Of a DNA stretch of 5,574 nucleotides, positions 4,973 through 5,574 are shown piece by piece. Position 1 is the first letter of the stretch; every line of letters starts with the position of its first letter. The notes below the pieces were generated by a model, which searched no databases, had not been told where the DNA came from, and worked only from the letters and a program-made list of their open reading frames with translations. Origin of the DNA: an uncultured Eubacteriales bacterium (GTDB lineage Bacteria; Bacillota; Clostridia; Christensenellales; Aristaeellaceae); assembly GCA_900553315.1 (NCBI GenBank), contig USCW01000120.1:1-5574 (forward strand), written 5' to 3'. Made by a program: the position numbers and the translations under genes.

Positions 4973-5574
4973 TCAGTCCTCGCCGCTGAGCTTTGAGAAG
5001 CCCTCGCCCAGCGCCTCATGCGCGCCGGTGACAAACATGAAGGCCTTCTCGTCCTCTTCGCGCACAATGTCCTTCAGGCGGGCCACCTCCTGGCTGGACA
5101 GCACGCACAGCACCACGGGGCGCTCCTTCCCGGAATATGCGCCCTTCGCCATTAGGTGGGTCACGCCGCGATCCATTTCCTTCATAATACGCTGTGTCAC
5201 CGCGTCCGTGGCGGAGGTAATGATGTAGCACGCGCGGGTCTGGCTCAAGCCCGCCATCACCACGTCGATCAGCTTGGAGGACACCGCAATGGAGATCATC
5301 GCGTACAGCCCCTCGTTCAGGCCCACGCAGATACCCGCCAGCACCACCACCGCGCAGTCGATCAGCAGCAGGAACACGCCCACGGAGATAAACGGCAGCC
5401 GCTTATGCACCATGCGAGCCACCATGTCCGTACCGCCGGTGGTTGCGCCGCCCCGCAGGATCAGTCCCAGACCGATGCCCAGCAATACGCCGCCGTAAAC
5501 AGGCACAGCCACGGCAATAGCCGCTAAAATCGCCCAGGCTCCCCAGCTTACCGCCAGCGTGATCACGCCATAAA
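4973..5574 (-). CDS. YitT-family membrane protein with C-terminal DUF2179 domain, 5' end outside window
   Basis: This is the C-terminal part of an integral membrane protein of unknown function. The frame stays open to the window edge; a GTG at 5566 is a possible start but unlikely to be real, because family members are about 280-290 residues and only about 199 are seen. Counting from that GTG, visible parts are a membrane segment at 10-22, the family motif GGVLLGIGLGLILRGG (25-40) followed by TTGGTDM (42-48), segments at about 60-80 and 85-105, and SSKLIDVV (96-103). A soluble DUF2179 domain follows at about 112-190, with RGVTHLMAKGAYSGK (133-147), a conserved Asp/Glu-Ala-Phe region (EKAFMFV, 173-179) and a closing GEGF (187-190). 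It lies on the same strand, 139 bp before the binding-protein start, but the importer has its own promoter, so a shared function is not implied. No clear terminator follows its stop. Confidence 0.9.
   Translation of the reverse strand, partial: YGVITLAVSWGAWAILAAIAVAVPVYGGVLLGIGLGLILRGGATTGGTDMVARMVHKRLPFISVGVFLLLIDCAVVVLAGICVGLNEGLYAMISIAVSSKLIDVVMAGLSQTRACYIITSATDAVTQRIMKEMDRGVTHLMAKGAYSGKERPVVLCVLSSQEVARLKDIVREEDEKAFMFVTGAHEALGEGFSKLSGED

Noticed and set aside
4834..5067. In-frame 78-codon N-terminal extension of the binding protein
   Set aside because: It would put the signal peptide in the middle of the protein, spans the promoter and the end of the YitT-type gene, and the internal ATG at 4833 has its own Shine-Dalgarno site.

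Overview
The window looks like part of a Bacillota (Clostridia-type) chromosome. Supporting signs are purine-rich Shine-Dalgarno sites ahead of every complete gene, a sigma-A-type promoter, moderately high GC, and a BMP-type nucleoside importer beside a YitT-family membrane protein. Species cannot be named from the sequence. All genes are on the minus strand, so the window is best read from high to low coordinates.

Layout in transcription order: (1) 5574-4973, the C-terminal part of a YitT/DUF2179 membrane protein whose 5' end lies beyond the window. (2) 4972-4834, a gap holding a clear promoter (-35 TTTTCA, 17-nt spacer, -10 TATAAT), a 12-bp palindrome inside the spacer, a second 14-bp palindrome just downstream of the predicted start of transcription, and a Shine-Dalgarno site. 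(3) 4833-3721, a secreted BMP/PnrA-family substrate-binding protein. (4) 3720-3492, a gap with two tandem GC-rich hairpins, the second a textbook intrinsic terminator. (5) 3491-1923, a double-domain ATPase starting at GTG. (6) 1919-768, the first permease. (7) 771-1, the second permease, overlapping the first by ATGA and cut by the window edge.

Genes 3-6, plus partial gene 7, form one ABC importer of the BMP type (binding protein, fused double ATPase, two different permeases). Characterised relatives (Treponema PnrA, Bacillus NupNOPQ/YufNOPQ, Streptococcus RnsBACD) import purine or other nucleosides, so nucleoside uptake is the best inference. ATPase and permeases are tightly packed and probably translationally coupled. 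The binding-protein gene is separated from them by the terminator, which would give excess binding protein and some read-through into the membrane complex.

This is mostly an ordinary transporter locus. I see no evidence for a new biological system. The points worth a second look are the two promoter-proximal palindromes, the apparent lack of a lipobox on the binding protein, and the tandem hairpin region, which may be a dispersed repeat.
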